Assembly: GCA_023374045.1 (NCBI GenBank) | Contig: CM041776.1 | Location: forward strand, 281,665,999 to 281,729,998 | Source of the DNA: Limonium bicolor | Lineage: Eukaryota > Streptophyta > Magnoliopsida > Caryophyllales > Plumbaginaceae | DNA length: 64,000 nt | Direction of reading: 5' to 3' | Notes under the pieces: generated by a model | Told to the model about the DNA's origin: nothing | Database searches by the model: none | Seen by the model: the letters and a program-made list of their open reading frames with translations, nothing else | Shown here: positions 21,850-33,900 of the stretch, piece by piece | Layout: each line of letters opens with the position of its first letter | Position numbering within the stretch: the first letter of the stretch is position 1 | Position numbers and translations under genes: made by a program

Positions 21850-22441
21850 TTTCTTTCTTACTCACTCTCTCTCCTCTCTCTCTTCTTCCTTAAGAAGCTC
21901 TCTTCTGACTGCCGGAGCCACCGCCGGAGCCGCCACCCGCCGCCGCGAACCACCGCAGGACCACCGCCGGAAAAAATTTCCGGTGAGTTTTTCGAAATTT
22001 TTTTTCCAACTTATAGATTTGGGTGTCCCGAGTATGAATTTGGTGTTAGTTTTTTGGAATTCAACATCAATTGAGCTAGATCTAGCATGGAAAATTCGGA
22101 TGAAACTTGAAAATTTTGAAAAAAAATGGTACAGGGGCGTAGAGGAGTGGTGCGGCTCGATCTGTAGAGGGGCGAGGAGCTGGGATACTCGGTTGGGAGT
22201 ACGGCGAGGACTGGTAGTGCTCGCCTGGAAGACCCGCGAGGACGAGCGCTGCTCGATCGACACCAGAGCGAGGAGTGTCGCGGCTCGCGACGTCGGTTCT
22301 CCAGCGACACAGGGGGCGCGAGTAGTAGAGCTGCTCGGCGGCGTCTTCGTAGAGGAGTGCTGCTGCTCGACCTCGTCGGCACAGAGGAGAGGCACTGCTC
22401 GCCTGGGACTGAACCGAGGACCTGCAATGCTCGTTTTGGAA
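21850..22441 (+). other. Probable leader exon, GC-rich island
   Basis: The stretch 21910-22440 is far more GC-rich than its surroundings, so long frames are open on both strands by composition (246 codons plus; 177 and 138 minus). None shows a known domain. Degenerate words such as GAGGAGTGCTGCTCG recur. A donor-like AAG|GTAATA at 22441 and an acceptor ATGCAG at 22695 would splice this leader to the PMD start. It may be a captured host fragment or simply leader. Confidence 0.4.
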
Positions 22442-22698
22442 GGTAATATTTTTTTTTAATTCTAATATTGTGAATGATTTTTAAATGTTTTAATTTATTT
22501 ATTTTTAAATTCTAATTAATATTGTGAATGAATTTTAAATGTTTTAATTTGTTTTTTTTTGAATTCTAATAAATATTGTGATTGATTTATAAATGTTTGA
22601 ATTTTTTTTGAATTGTAATAATGTGAATGATATGATTATAAATGTTTGAATTTTTATGTTATGAATGAGGAATATAACTGTGATATTCGTATGCAGTG

Positions 22699-25171
22699 AT
22701 GGATCGACTGAAAAAAGCAGTGAAAAATGTATACACGAAGAGGAAGAATAAAGACCGGGGTACGGAGCAGCCTATGACGGCCTCGTACCGTCGTGGTGTA
22801 CGTGCTCCTGGTGAAGGGCCGAGTGATCCTGCCCCCCGCATGGAAGCAGCACGCCATTCATCGTTCCATCCGGGTCAATCTTTCAACGACCCGGCGTTTG
22901 AAGCACCTGCACCACCAATGGTAGCGGAGGATGACTCGGCGGTGTTCAATATACCGAGGAGACGCATGCCAGTGGTGTCATCATCCAGTAGTGCTTGGTC
23001 TGACAGATCACTGCACAGCGCTAGCTACAATATCTCGGGGGAAGCAAGCCACCAGACTGCTCCGTTAGAAGCTCAGACGTCAGGCGGTGGTAGTTCATCA
23101 CGTCCACCACGCCCATCACCCGCCCGTGCTGATGAGGACCATGTGATGACTGAGTGTTCGCCACATGCTGATGACGGTGGTCGTGGTGCTGATGATGAGG
23201 ACTCACCCGACGTGGATGAGGAGCAGGATAATGAAGATGATGAAGTCATGGATAAGGAGGATGACACTGACGAGGAAGCAGCGCTATCGATGGTTCCAGT
23301 CATTCCTACCTCTTGGAAGTTGACAGAGGTGCCAGTTCCTGGCGGTCCACTACTCACTAGTGTTATCACTAGCTTCGGGGGTCATGTAGCGCTTGACTTA
23401 TGGACCTCGACTAAGGTATGTTCTCTATCTTCTCCTGTATTTGATCATTTAAATCGTACAACGTTTTGTAAGTGTTGAATATTGGTCATTATATAGGATC
23501 GTGGGGTTTTGAGTTTCAAATCCCGTAGGGTGATGCTTACATGCTGGCCAAAAGATCAAGTAACCTGCAAAAGAGCAAGGAACATGCTTAATTATTCTGG
23601 TATAGAGCACCTACAGGATATTACGATGCCATACAACAATATGTCCCTCATCAGTGCTTTTGTGGAGAGGTGGCAGCCTGATACAAACTCATTCCATATG
23701 CCATTCGGTGAGATGACGATTACCCTGCATGATGTGTGGATGATACTGCAAATCCCCATCGTCGGTCGTCCATTGATAGGGGAGATGTCGAAGGAGGTAA
23801 TGGCTGATTGTCTTGATTTTGGAGGAGATGTCGAGACTATGACCGAGACACTGTTTAATACCGGTGCTGTATCGATTGCGAGCTTGTTGGAGCACTATAG
23901 GGATGAACCTGAAGACCCAATGAAGCAGGCATGTGGTTGGTTGTATCATTTGATCGGTACCACCATAATAGCTGGAAAATCAAATGGTCGTCTGAGTCCA
24001 CAGCTGTTCTCGTTAGTAGCTCCCATGAAGAAAGCTACCAAGCTTCTTAAATATGCATGGGGAGCTGGTACTCTTGCATGGTTATATCGCCAGCTTGGGA
24101 TAGCCTTACGTGCCGGCTCCAGTGGGATAGCTGGTTCTATGACGTTACTTGAGGTATGTGTCCTAATGTGCATCTAGTATATGATAACTCACTGAGTATT
24201 AATAATTGGTACTGCTTAATCATTCTAGTATTTTATATGCACAGTGCTGGATTTATGCGTATTTTCCTACATTAAGACCAGCGATTAGCCCAGACTGGCG
24301 CTCTAATGATGATAGACCTTGGGCTCTAAGATGGGTGAGATCTACCTCTCAAGTGCAGGATCATCATTCACTGCAAGGCTATCGTGAGCATCTAGATGCT
24401 TTGACTGCTCTAAATGTAAGTGTTTGTAGTTGCTAACACGTTGAACCATTATTATTTTTGTCTTTCGTTGTTGGTTACATCTTACTATTTATGTTCATTG
24501 TAGATTGATTGGTTGCCCTACGGTCGGGATAATGTTAATGTTCATGGAGGGCGCACATGGTATAGAGGTAACATACAGGTTTTGGGGTTGAATGAGCCAT
24601 ACTTGCCTGGGCGTTGTCTGTGCCAATTTGGTTACATTCAGGGTATCCCTGAACCTCCTATTAGACCCAACCCAAGGTCAGAAAAAAGAGGAAAAAACCC
24701 ACCCTACACATGTGTATACCCCCCCCCCCATGTATAGTTTGTGGGAAAACACTCCTAAATTGCTGCTTCCAGGGTATACGCCCACAAATGCGCGGTTGCA
24801 TGCTTGTGACCCACTCTACCTAGATTGGTACACCAAGCATACACACCCGAAGATCCTAAACCCTGAGAGTTATCAGACCACCCTGGTTCATCGTCCAGAT
24901 CCCTGTCTAGTAAGTCATATTTTCATAGTACTTCATTACATATCACTTTTATTTTTTATGTGTACTTACCTGACCAAGTATGTTACAGCTACTGTCTGAG
25001 GCAAGTGAGCTTGCACGCCCGTACTACCAAGAGAACAATGCATGGGACTGGTCATACTATCGTCAGGGGATGCCAGAAGAAGAACAAAGGGCTACAACTC
25101 ATGGTCTTGAGGATGTGTTCAGCTCTTTATACATATGGGATAGTTACCAGCGCCAACATGGTGCACCCTAG
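22699..25171 (+). pseudogene. Plant mobile domain (PMD/MAIN-like) gene in the MULE, one frameshift
   Basis: PMD proteins occur in plant transposons and in host MAIN/MAIL genes that act in gene silencing. Exons: 22699-23415, 23497-24153, 24245-24415, 24504-24909, 24989-25171, all GT-AG and in phase except exon 4. Exon 4 carries a run of 11 C (24719-24729) that throws the frame by one base; otherwise about 710 residues. The N-terminal 200 residues are low-complexity and end in an acidic tract (DVDEEQDNEDDEVMDKEDD). The PMD starts in exon 2 (NNMSLISAFVERWQPDTNSF, TITLHDVWMILQIPIVGRPL) and runs through exon 5 (CWIYAYFPTL; WALRW; DWLPYG). The ATG is the first after the acceptor at 22695. Function in this element is unknown; it may assist transposition or counter silencing. 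Confidence 0.82.
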
Positions 25172-25921
25172 TGGTTGTCATCTTGGATTTAGATGTAATA
25201 AACTTTAGTATCATCTTGGAACTATTTGTTGTCTTTCATTTTTATTTGGTGTGTTAGACGCTAGTACAATTTGTGTGGTTATAGTTTTTTTCTGGTGGAC
25301 TTGGTGATGGTGGAATTATTGCTGACAATGCTGGTGACCTTGTTGATTATATTTTGGTTGATTTTGTGGAGGTTCTTAGAACCGGTGGAGATAAGAAAAA
25401 CAGGGGAGACTATTGCAAAAATTTTCTAGAAATGCATCGTTTCTGCAATGCCAATCTGGGTGGTCTATATTCTTTGTTGGTCGTTGAGTGTTCTCCAGCA
25501 ATGATAGTGTCAAAATGAAATATCTAACATGTACCAAAGATTGTATATGTCACGAGAAATGAAATATATCAAAATGTAGAAATTCCTAAGAAAGAAAAGA
25601 TGTGTGACCAACTGCAATCTAAACTCCCCGGAATGCCTTTGTTTCTGTTGAGCTTGCTGCCTGAGAGAAAGAATTGTGATAAAGTTCCTCCCGGCACTGT
25701 TATTGATAATACGGTGTGTCACGAGAAATGAAATATATCAAAATGTAGAAATTCCTAAGAAAGAGAAGTTCCCGAATTCAAATCTGATGAATCACATAAT
25801 TAAAAGTCAATAACTATAACAACATGTTTATTCCACGTCCAAACATCTACTAAAGATTATAAATTCCGAAAATTATAACAACACGAGAACTAACAAGATC
25901 AATTACGCAATAACCGATAAC
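25172..25921. other. Spacer between the PMD gene and the small antisense gene
   Basis: 3' flank of the PMD gene. A direct repeat of about 45 bp (CACGAGAAATGAAATATATC...) occurs at about 25551-25595 and 25718-25762. No gene seen. Confidence 0.5.
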
Positions 25922-26360
25922 CTAATTATTTCCTAACCTTTGCCTCTCTATTCCTTGTGCTATTACATTACGTCTCATCTCATAAATTGGTTCATGGTGT
26001 TGAAAATCATCATCATCGGGCTCAATAGGATCATAAATAACAAGTAATGGAATATGAGCGATGAAATCATTATACTCCATGTAATTCTCCATCATTCGGC
26101 GAACTGATGTGTCATTTCGTACATGAATAAAAAGTCCACTCGTAGTCGCCTTCCAGCCCCAAATATACCATTGTTGTTATGTTTATTCTGCCGAGTAGGG
26201 ACTATAGTGCTCGAATTACTCGTCGTTGTAGATCCCGGAGATTACTAGGATATGGCATAGTAACTTTTACGCGTCTGTGCCCCATTCTTCTATCAAATTG
26301 AGCTCCATGACGACCAAAAGTAGCTACATAATTGACATGCAAACAGAAAGGAAACTCCAT
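25922..26360 (-). pseudogene. Small MULE-borne gene of unknown function
   Basis: From ATG 26360 a minus frame of 52 codons (MEFPFCLHVNYVATFGRHGA...) ends at a TAG (26204-26202). After an extra base near a GGGG run (about 26160) a second frame continues to 25922 with LFIHVRNDTSVRRMMENYME, HIPLLVIYDP, an acidic DDDD cluster and EMRRNVIAQGIERQR. Undoing one stop and one frameshift gives about 145 residues, so this is one small gene with two lesions. The N-terminal half could be a beta-grasp/PB1-like fold, but I do not recognise the family with confidence. It lies inside the TIRs, antisense to its neighbours and before the minisatellite. Confidence 0.55.
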
Positions 26361-26584
26361 TTGATTTTGAGAGCGAAATGGGAATTAAGGTATGAAGAGT
26401 TCAAGCAAGATGTAATTACACAGATTCTGAGAGCACAGGGTAAGGAGTGAGTATGTTGGGACACTAATACCCACTTTTATAATATTTGAGTAACACTGAC
26501 ATGCCCAACGGCTAGTTCAACGGCTAGTCCAACGGCTACTGAAAGGAAGCATACCAAACACACCATGGAGAAGTTGATGATCTG

Positions 26585-27797
26585 GTACAAAGTGAATTCA
26601 AAGTTACCATAGGTAATTACTTTTGTCAGGAAAGGTACACGTACCAGGTTACCATTTGCAGTACAAAGTGAATTCAAAGTTACCATAGGTAATTACTTTT
26701 GTCAGGAAAGGTACACATACCAGGTCACTGTACACGTACCAGGTTACCGTTTACAGTACAAAGTGAATTCAAAGTTACCATAGGTAATTACTTTTGTCAG
26801 GAAAGGTACACGTACCAGGTTATCGTTTGCAGTACAAAGTGAATTCAAAGTTACCATAGGTAATTACTTTTGTCAGGAAAGGTACACGTACCAGGTCACT
26901 GTACACGTACCAGGTTACCGTTTGCAGTACAAAGTGAATTCAAAGTTACCATAGGTAATTACTTTTGTGAGGAAAGGTACACGTACCAGGTCACTGTACA
27001 CGTACCAGGTTACCGTTTGCAGTACAAAGTGAATTCAGAGTTACCATATGTAATTACTTTTGTCAGGAAAGGTACACGTACCAGGTTACTGTTTGCAGTA
27101 CAAAGTGAATTCAAAGTTACCATAGGTAATTACTTTTGTCAGGAAAGGTACACGTACCAGGTTACCGTTTGCAGTACAAAGTGAATTCAAAGTTACCATA
27201 GGTAATTACTTTTGTCAGGAAAGGTACACGTACCAGGTCACTGTACACGTACCAGGTTACCGTTTGCAGTACAAAGTGAACTCAAAGTTACCATAGGTAA
27301 TTACTTTTGTCAGGAAAGGTACACCTACCAGGTTACCGTTTGCAGTACAAAGTGAATTCAAAGTTACAATAGGTAATTACTTTTGTCAGGAAAGGTACAC
27401 GTACCAGGTCACTGTACACGTACCAGGTTACCGTTTGCAGTACAAAGTGAATTCAAAGTCACCATAGGTAATTACTTTTGTCAGGAAAGGTACACGTACC
27501 AGGTTACCGTTTGCAGTACAAAGTGAATTCAAAGTTACCATAGGTAATTACTTTTGTCAGGAAAGGTACACGTACCAGATCACTGTACACGTACCAGGTT
27601 ACCGTTTACAGTACAAAGTGAATTCAAAGTTACCATAGGTAGTTACTTTTGTCAGGAAAGGTACATGTACCAGGTCACTGTACACGTACCAGGTTACCGT
27701 TTGCAGTACAAAGTGAATTCAAAGTTACCATAGGTAATTACTTTTGACAGGAAAGGTACACGTACCAGGTCACTGTACACGTACCAGGTTACCGTTT
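26585..27797 (+). repeat. Minisatellite, units of about 76 and 95 bp, about 14 copies
   Basis: Each unit contains (G/A)CAGTACAAAGTGAATTC, then GTTACCATAGGTAATTACTT, then GTCAGGAAAGGTACACGTAC. Long units add a 19-bp CACTGTACACGTACCAGGT. Short and long units mostly alternate and are highly similar, so the array is recent or homogenised. It ends 40 bp before the transposase TATA box. The word GCAGTACAAA also occurs in the MULE TIRs. The 104-codon frame at 26870-27184 is a by-product of the repeat. Confidence 0.92.
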
Positions 27798-27837
27798 TTT
27801 TAACTTGTTACCTTGTGGCTAGTTCATGACCAACCTC

Positions 27838-27845
27838 TATATAAG
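27838..27845 (+). promoter_or_regulatory. TATA box of the transposase gene
   Basis: TATATAAG lies 117 bp before the ATG at 27962, followed by a CT-rich leader (CTCTCTCTCTAAAC just before the ATG). Confidence 0.6.
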
Positions 27846-27961
27846 GGATGCCTCCTCTATTTCATCTTCACACACTCACTCTCCATATTCTTGAAGCTCT
27901 CTATCTCCTAACTCTCTTCTAAAAATAATTTCGTAAAACTGTGCAAGCTCTCTCTCTAAAC

Positions 27962-30900
27962 ATGAGTCAATATTCAGATTCTGATCATGAGTATGCTCCA
28001 GTATCAAGCCCAGTAAGTATTTAGTTCATTGTCTTTGTAAATCATATTCACACTAATATTTCATATTTCAATATTCATCTAACATTCTCTCGACCCTTAT
28101 TACAGGAAAGTGACTCAACCACTGATTCAGATTGGGATGAATTTCATGAAGGCGTTGCAGATCATAATGCAGAGATGGATGACTACATGCAAGAGATGTA
28201 TAATCGACCTCCGGTGGTGGACACAGGTTACTTATTTCAAACAAACCAGGCCTTTAGGAGTAAAGAAGAAGCGAAAGCTTGGGTAGATAGTGTTGGCCAT
28301 CCCAACCATATCTACACCATAATTCAAAGTTCTCGGGCGGGCCAAGATTTCCACATAACATGCGAGAGGTATTGGAAACCACGAAGGACATCACGACCTG
28401 GTGTCATCAACCGGCGCAGATCATCTGGTTCAAAGAAATGTGGTTGTACTTTTCGAATTAAGGGGTATTACACAAGCTACGGGTGTTTCTTGCAAGTGAG
28501 TCACGGATGGCATAACCATGATCTCGCTGAGTGGGCAGAGGGTCATTTTGTGGGAAAACGCCTGACTGAGGCGGAGGAGATTATGATCGATCAGAGAAGC
28601 AGAGTCGGTGTGCCACCCTATGCAATTTATTCAGAGCTCACAACAATCAACCCAGAAACTTCAGCAACAAGGAAAGACATATACAACCGGATACAAAAAA
28701 CAGAACTAGCAAATAGAGATGGTCGATCTATGGTGCAGACTCTGCTGAGTGAGCTAGACAAAAACAACTACTACTACGATTACACTACAGATCCAAGTAA
28801 GTCTACTCAGTATGTCTCAAATAACTTCAATCATTTAGGTTTCATATTAATTTGATAGATAACATGATTATATTTCACAATTTAGGGGATCAAACACGAC
28901 TTGGGTCCATCTTCTTTGCACACCCTACCTCTAGATTACTGCTCCATGCGTTCCCGTATGTCATATGCATTGATGCTACCTATAAAACAAACATAGCAAA
29001 AATGCCTTTGGTTCAGTTCATCGGGATGACGAGTATAGGCAAAAACTTCAGCATTGCCTTCGCCTTTCTTGTATAAGAATCAACATACATGTATGTGTGG
29101 GCACTTCAACAATTAAGGGACCTCCTCGGGCAGACTACAACCTCTACATTTATCACCGACAGATGTCTGGCCCTGATGAATGCCTTAGAAGAGGTATTTC
29201 CTGAATCTCATCATCTACTATGTCGGTGGCACATAAGTAGGAACGTTCAGGGGAAAGCTGAGACTTATATGGGTGATAGAGGAAGGGCGGCGGCTGCAGT
29301 CCGAATGTGGACTTCGGTTGTCTACTCGAGCACAGAGCAGGACTACAACGAGAGGTACGAAAATTTTAAGAATACATACTGAAGCTACCCACGTTTCATT
29401 ACGTATGTTGCATCAGTCTGGGAGAAATACAAGGCAAAATTTGTGGAGGCTTGGGTCAAGAATGTGTTGCACTTCGGCAACACAACGACAAATAGGTAAA
29501 TTGTTAATCTTGTAATGTTTAAGATAATACAGTGATTGTTATAGATCTATAAAACTTACTTAAACATTTGATAGGGTGGAGAGCGCACATTCTTCTCTAA
29601 AGGCGAGATTAAGGAGTGCTAGACACACTTTGGATGTAATCTTTCCAAAGATTAACGATCATGTGAATACAAGCATCCGGGAGTTAAAAAAGGATTTTGA
29701 GGCAGCCAGGACAAAACACAGAAGAGAGCACATGAGGGTTCCAATCGCTGACCCGATCGGGAAGGTTAGTACCCTTTGAAATACCCCTAACCTTAAAAAC
29801 TCAATTAAATGATATACTAATGATCTAAGATGGTTATTAAACATCCTAACACCATTGGGGAACAATCTAAAAGATCTCAACAAGGCAAAACATGCCTTAA
29901 GATCGGTAAAGCCAAAAATGAGCTTTAAAGCACCATAAGGATTGTATGACCTCAAAAAGGATCCAAAGAGGATTCCTAAGCGTTGTAATGAAGTAAGGAA
30001 CACAACAAAACTGTTCTCAAAGAAAACTAAGCTCAGAAACACCCTGTGACACAAAATGTGCACTAAAACACCTTAAAGCACGTTTTTGTGTATGAGCTCT
30101 AAGATAATGACTTTTTGTCATTTTAAAGACTGGAGTATATAATTTAAATCATTAATTTGACATGATAGACTATGTTATAAAGTCTAAATCCAAGTTTGAA
30201 AATAAAAATCCAAAAATGACATTTATTTGTGAATAGTAACCCAAATAGTGCATTTTTAAGCAAAATTGACCAAGTTGGTCAATGGTCAATTAATTGACCC
30301 TTCTAACCCTTAGGCTGTCGGCAGGAAAGGAGGTGGGAAGACAGCACACACATCATTAAGTGCTAAATATCTACATTAAGTGATGAATCACCATTTTACT
30401 ATAGCAAAAGTAACCTTTTCAATCATTTAAGCTCTTATCTTGTATTTCCCTTGCCTCCTGCCCCATCCAGCCGAGCCCTCTGAGTTTCTAAACTCTCCCA
30501 AGCTGTGTTCTTGAGTTAGGAAGGCAATTCAATCTATTAAGCTCCTAAGGTAATGGTTTAAGGCATATTTTAGCTCTTTTTCTTCATCTCTTCATTACCT
30601 ACACTTGGAGCTCATCATCTATCACTTCCTATGGCTCAATCTCAGTGTTCTAAGGTTAGAACAAGCACCAATCTCGGCTGAAACAAGTATAGGGGTCAAG
30701 GTTTCCAAAATTTGCATTTTAAGGTAAAAACATACCTTAAGCTCCTCTACTATCCATCCGGTTTGTTCCTTCTGATTTTTGTGAGTTTATACACTCATAA
30801 TCTTCATATTTACATGTTCATTCAGTTGGTTAACCATTTGGAGCAAGGGTGGCCGAAATCCAAAGGAAATACCCTTCTTTAAGGCATTTTGCCAAGGTAA

Positions 30901-33900
30901 AACCTATTACCATAGCAGCTTGTTGTTGTCTAGGTAGTTCCTATGTTTATATGGTGAATTTAACACCTCGTGGTGTGTTTAATTCAGGCCGAATTCTCTT
31001 GGAAACTCCCTAGCATTTTTAAGGTGATTTTTGCCTTAAATCTTACATTAATTGTTCTTTATGGTTAAGCTCAAGCTTGGAGTATAACCATATCTTATTT
31101 TGGTGTATTAAACATGTCTAAATGATGTGGTGAATTTTCCTTCAAGCTGCCGAGTTCATACAAGGATAAATCAAGGTATAAACACCTTAAACTTATGATT
31201 TTTATGATTTCTTAGCATATATAATATATGTGCCGAGAGTGGAGATGAATATATGGGTTATATTAACCTAATAATGGAAAAAAATGACTAAGATAAATTA
31301 AGCTAGTCATTTAAGTGATTTAATTAACATAATGGTCAAATTATGACATTATGTGGAAAAATAAATAAACTACAGCAAGGCCGTGAGTTTATTGTATTAT
31401 TTGAGATATTTATGTGTAATTTTATGTTATAAAGCAAGGTTGTAATAAGGCCATGTCATTAGGCCATTTTGATTTAAGTTTAAAGCTTATTTATTTAAGT
31501 TTATGCTTATATAATTAAGTTTGGGGTCAAACGGTAATTACTAACAAAATATTAAGCCGTGGGCTTAATTTAGAGGAATTAGGGTTGTTAAATGAATTTA
31601 ATAAAAATTATAACATTTTATAAAGTTTTGTGTCAAAATTGTAAAAATAGAAAACTATGGGTTAAGTTTGGTAATTACCGAGAGAGTTGGGTCCAAATTG
31701 GTATTAGAAGTCAAAGTTGACTATATAGGAGACTTTGACCAAATTTGGTGAATTTAAGGAATTAAAATACTACCTTATAATAAGATACTTATTAAATTGT
31801 AAAAGATTTATAAGACTTGGGGTGGTATTGTGATTTCTGAAAACTTGGGGTACTAAATGGAGTTTAGTAAAAACCTTAGGTTATTAGGAATTTTTAGAAG
31901 TTTATTTGGTTAAATTTGGAGCTTATATGAATTATATAAGTATAATATATGGTATTTCATAACATTGTTACAAATGGGTAACATATGTGGAAAAACCGAG
32001 ATTTATAGAAAGTATAAGGTTAGTAATGATATTTATAACCTTTTGGTATAGTTTGGTAATTTTTGGAATTATATATGAGGTTTTATGAAGATATATGTAT
32101 AACATATAGTTTTGATGATATTAGAAACTATATGTTATTAAATGGGGTTATTTGGTGATTATGGAAGTAAGGTGGGAGAAAATAAAAACCGAAAGTTTTA
32201 TGGGCTGTTTGGTATTTTATAACAATATATAACTATAGGTTATAATTGTTTTGATGACATAAATGTCATAATATATGTTATATAACTATGATATAACAAT
32301 ATGTAAATTATGTGGTGGATTTTGTAAATGTTAAGAACATAGGTGCTGTTCGGAAATATTAACATTCTTAAGTGAAATTTATAATATGGTTTTAATGTTA
32401 TAAGAGTTATAACATTTATAATATAAGAGGTATTCATTAAAAAGAATGAATATATATTATAAAGGTTTACCATATAATAAATAGTTCCATAATACATGTA
32501 TATAAATAAATATATGTTATGGAGTGGAAAATATAATATGGTTCAATAACCATATATTACCATAATTAAAATGATATAAGAAAGAGGGAAAAAGAATTAC
32601 AAACATTAGATATGGAAATTCTAATGTTAGGAGTGTATATGAAATAAATACTAAGGTGAGATGTATAATATATGATTAAGATTATACATGCAATATAGTG
32701 ATAAACTATATCATATACAAGGTGTATTAAACTACATGCGATAATAAACGTTTAAAGTTAAGTGTATTAATATACTCGACGTAACCACGCATGTGATATA
32801 GCGTTTTTCCTAATCCCGAGTTTAACCGAAAACCCGACAAACATTATTAGTTAACAGCGGGGAATAAACCGGGGTAGATTAATAACGGTACGGGGTGCCG
32901 TAGTGTATTGTTAATATGAGATGCTGATGCATAGTGTGATGCATATTAATAGATTGTTAGAGACGTCTCGAGGTTCTCCAGAGATTTTAGCTGATTCATA
33001 CTCCACGGTTATACATCCAGGGTGAACGGTATGTTATTTATGTGGCTTGATTGTCTCTGAGGATTTCCTCAGTTCAGACATTGTGTGAAAATCTGTGTTA
33101 AGATTGAATGTCTGCTTGAGTGAATTAATATGCTTGAGTCGTGTATTAAATGCTGCTTATTATTATTACTGTTGAACGATAACAGTACAGTTCGTATATA
33201 TGAACATATTATAAAACGAACTAGCGGCAATGATGCTGTCTTATATGTGTAATATAAGGAACGTAGTAAAACGTTGTAGCATTAGGATAATAAGATATAT
33301 ATATATATTATCTGAGACTTATATACGGAGCATTGGCCTCTTTTAAATGCCGCTCTCGTATCTAACACTGGATCCCGAGTCGACGTACTCAGGATTGGAC
33401 TAACGACCTTAGTCTGCTGTGTTAGGAAAAAAAATAATAGAAAAACAAATGCGATGGTATAGATCAGTTTATCAAGAGGATGTGGCTCTTGCTGTGAACT
33501 GTGATCCATTAACGATACTAGGGTACCATGTGGTAACCGTAAGTATCTGGATAAATTTCCAACGGACTACAGATGGTTCGTCGGTCGGAGACTCTACCGC
33601 TGGAGTGGCTACTGCCGTGTGTGACCCGCCATAGGCGATGTGTAACTTAGAGACACGTCGTTCTAATGAGATGTTGTCATCAGGTGTGACTGAACAATTA
33701 CGGACGACTATATTAGCTCGTACATTAGGCGAACATTATTTGGGCTTGTATGCCAAAGACGGGACTTCATACTTGTTTATAGTTCTCGTTGTTTCGCCTT
33801 GTTGTTCATTGGTTATGCTTTGTGGTTATGTGTGGTATGTTGGTGATGTTGATTAAATGAGTCGTTGCACTCATATGTGTATTGTGAATTGGATTAATTG

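Noticed and set aside
21719..22459. 246-codon plus frame and overlapping 177/138-codon minus frames
   Set aside because: GC-rich composition opens all frames; no domain, and the region fits a leader exon.
26870..27184. 104-codon frame
   Set aside because: Product of the minisatellite; repeats the same peptide and has no start context.
26585..27797. CRISPR-like array
   Set aside because: Repeats are contiguous 76/95-bp units without unique spacers, in a plant nuclear context.
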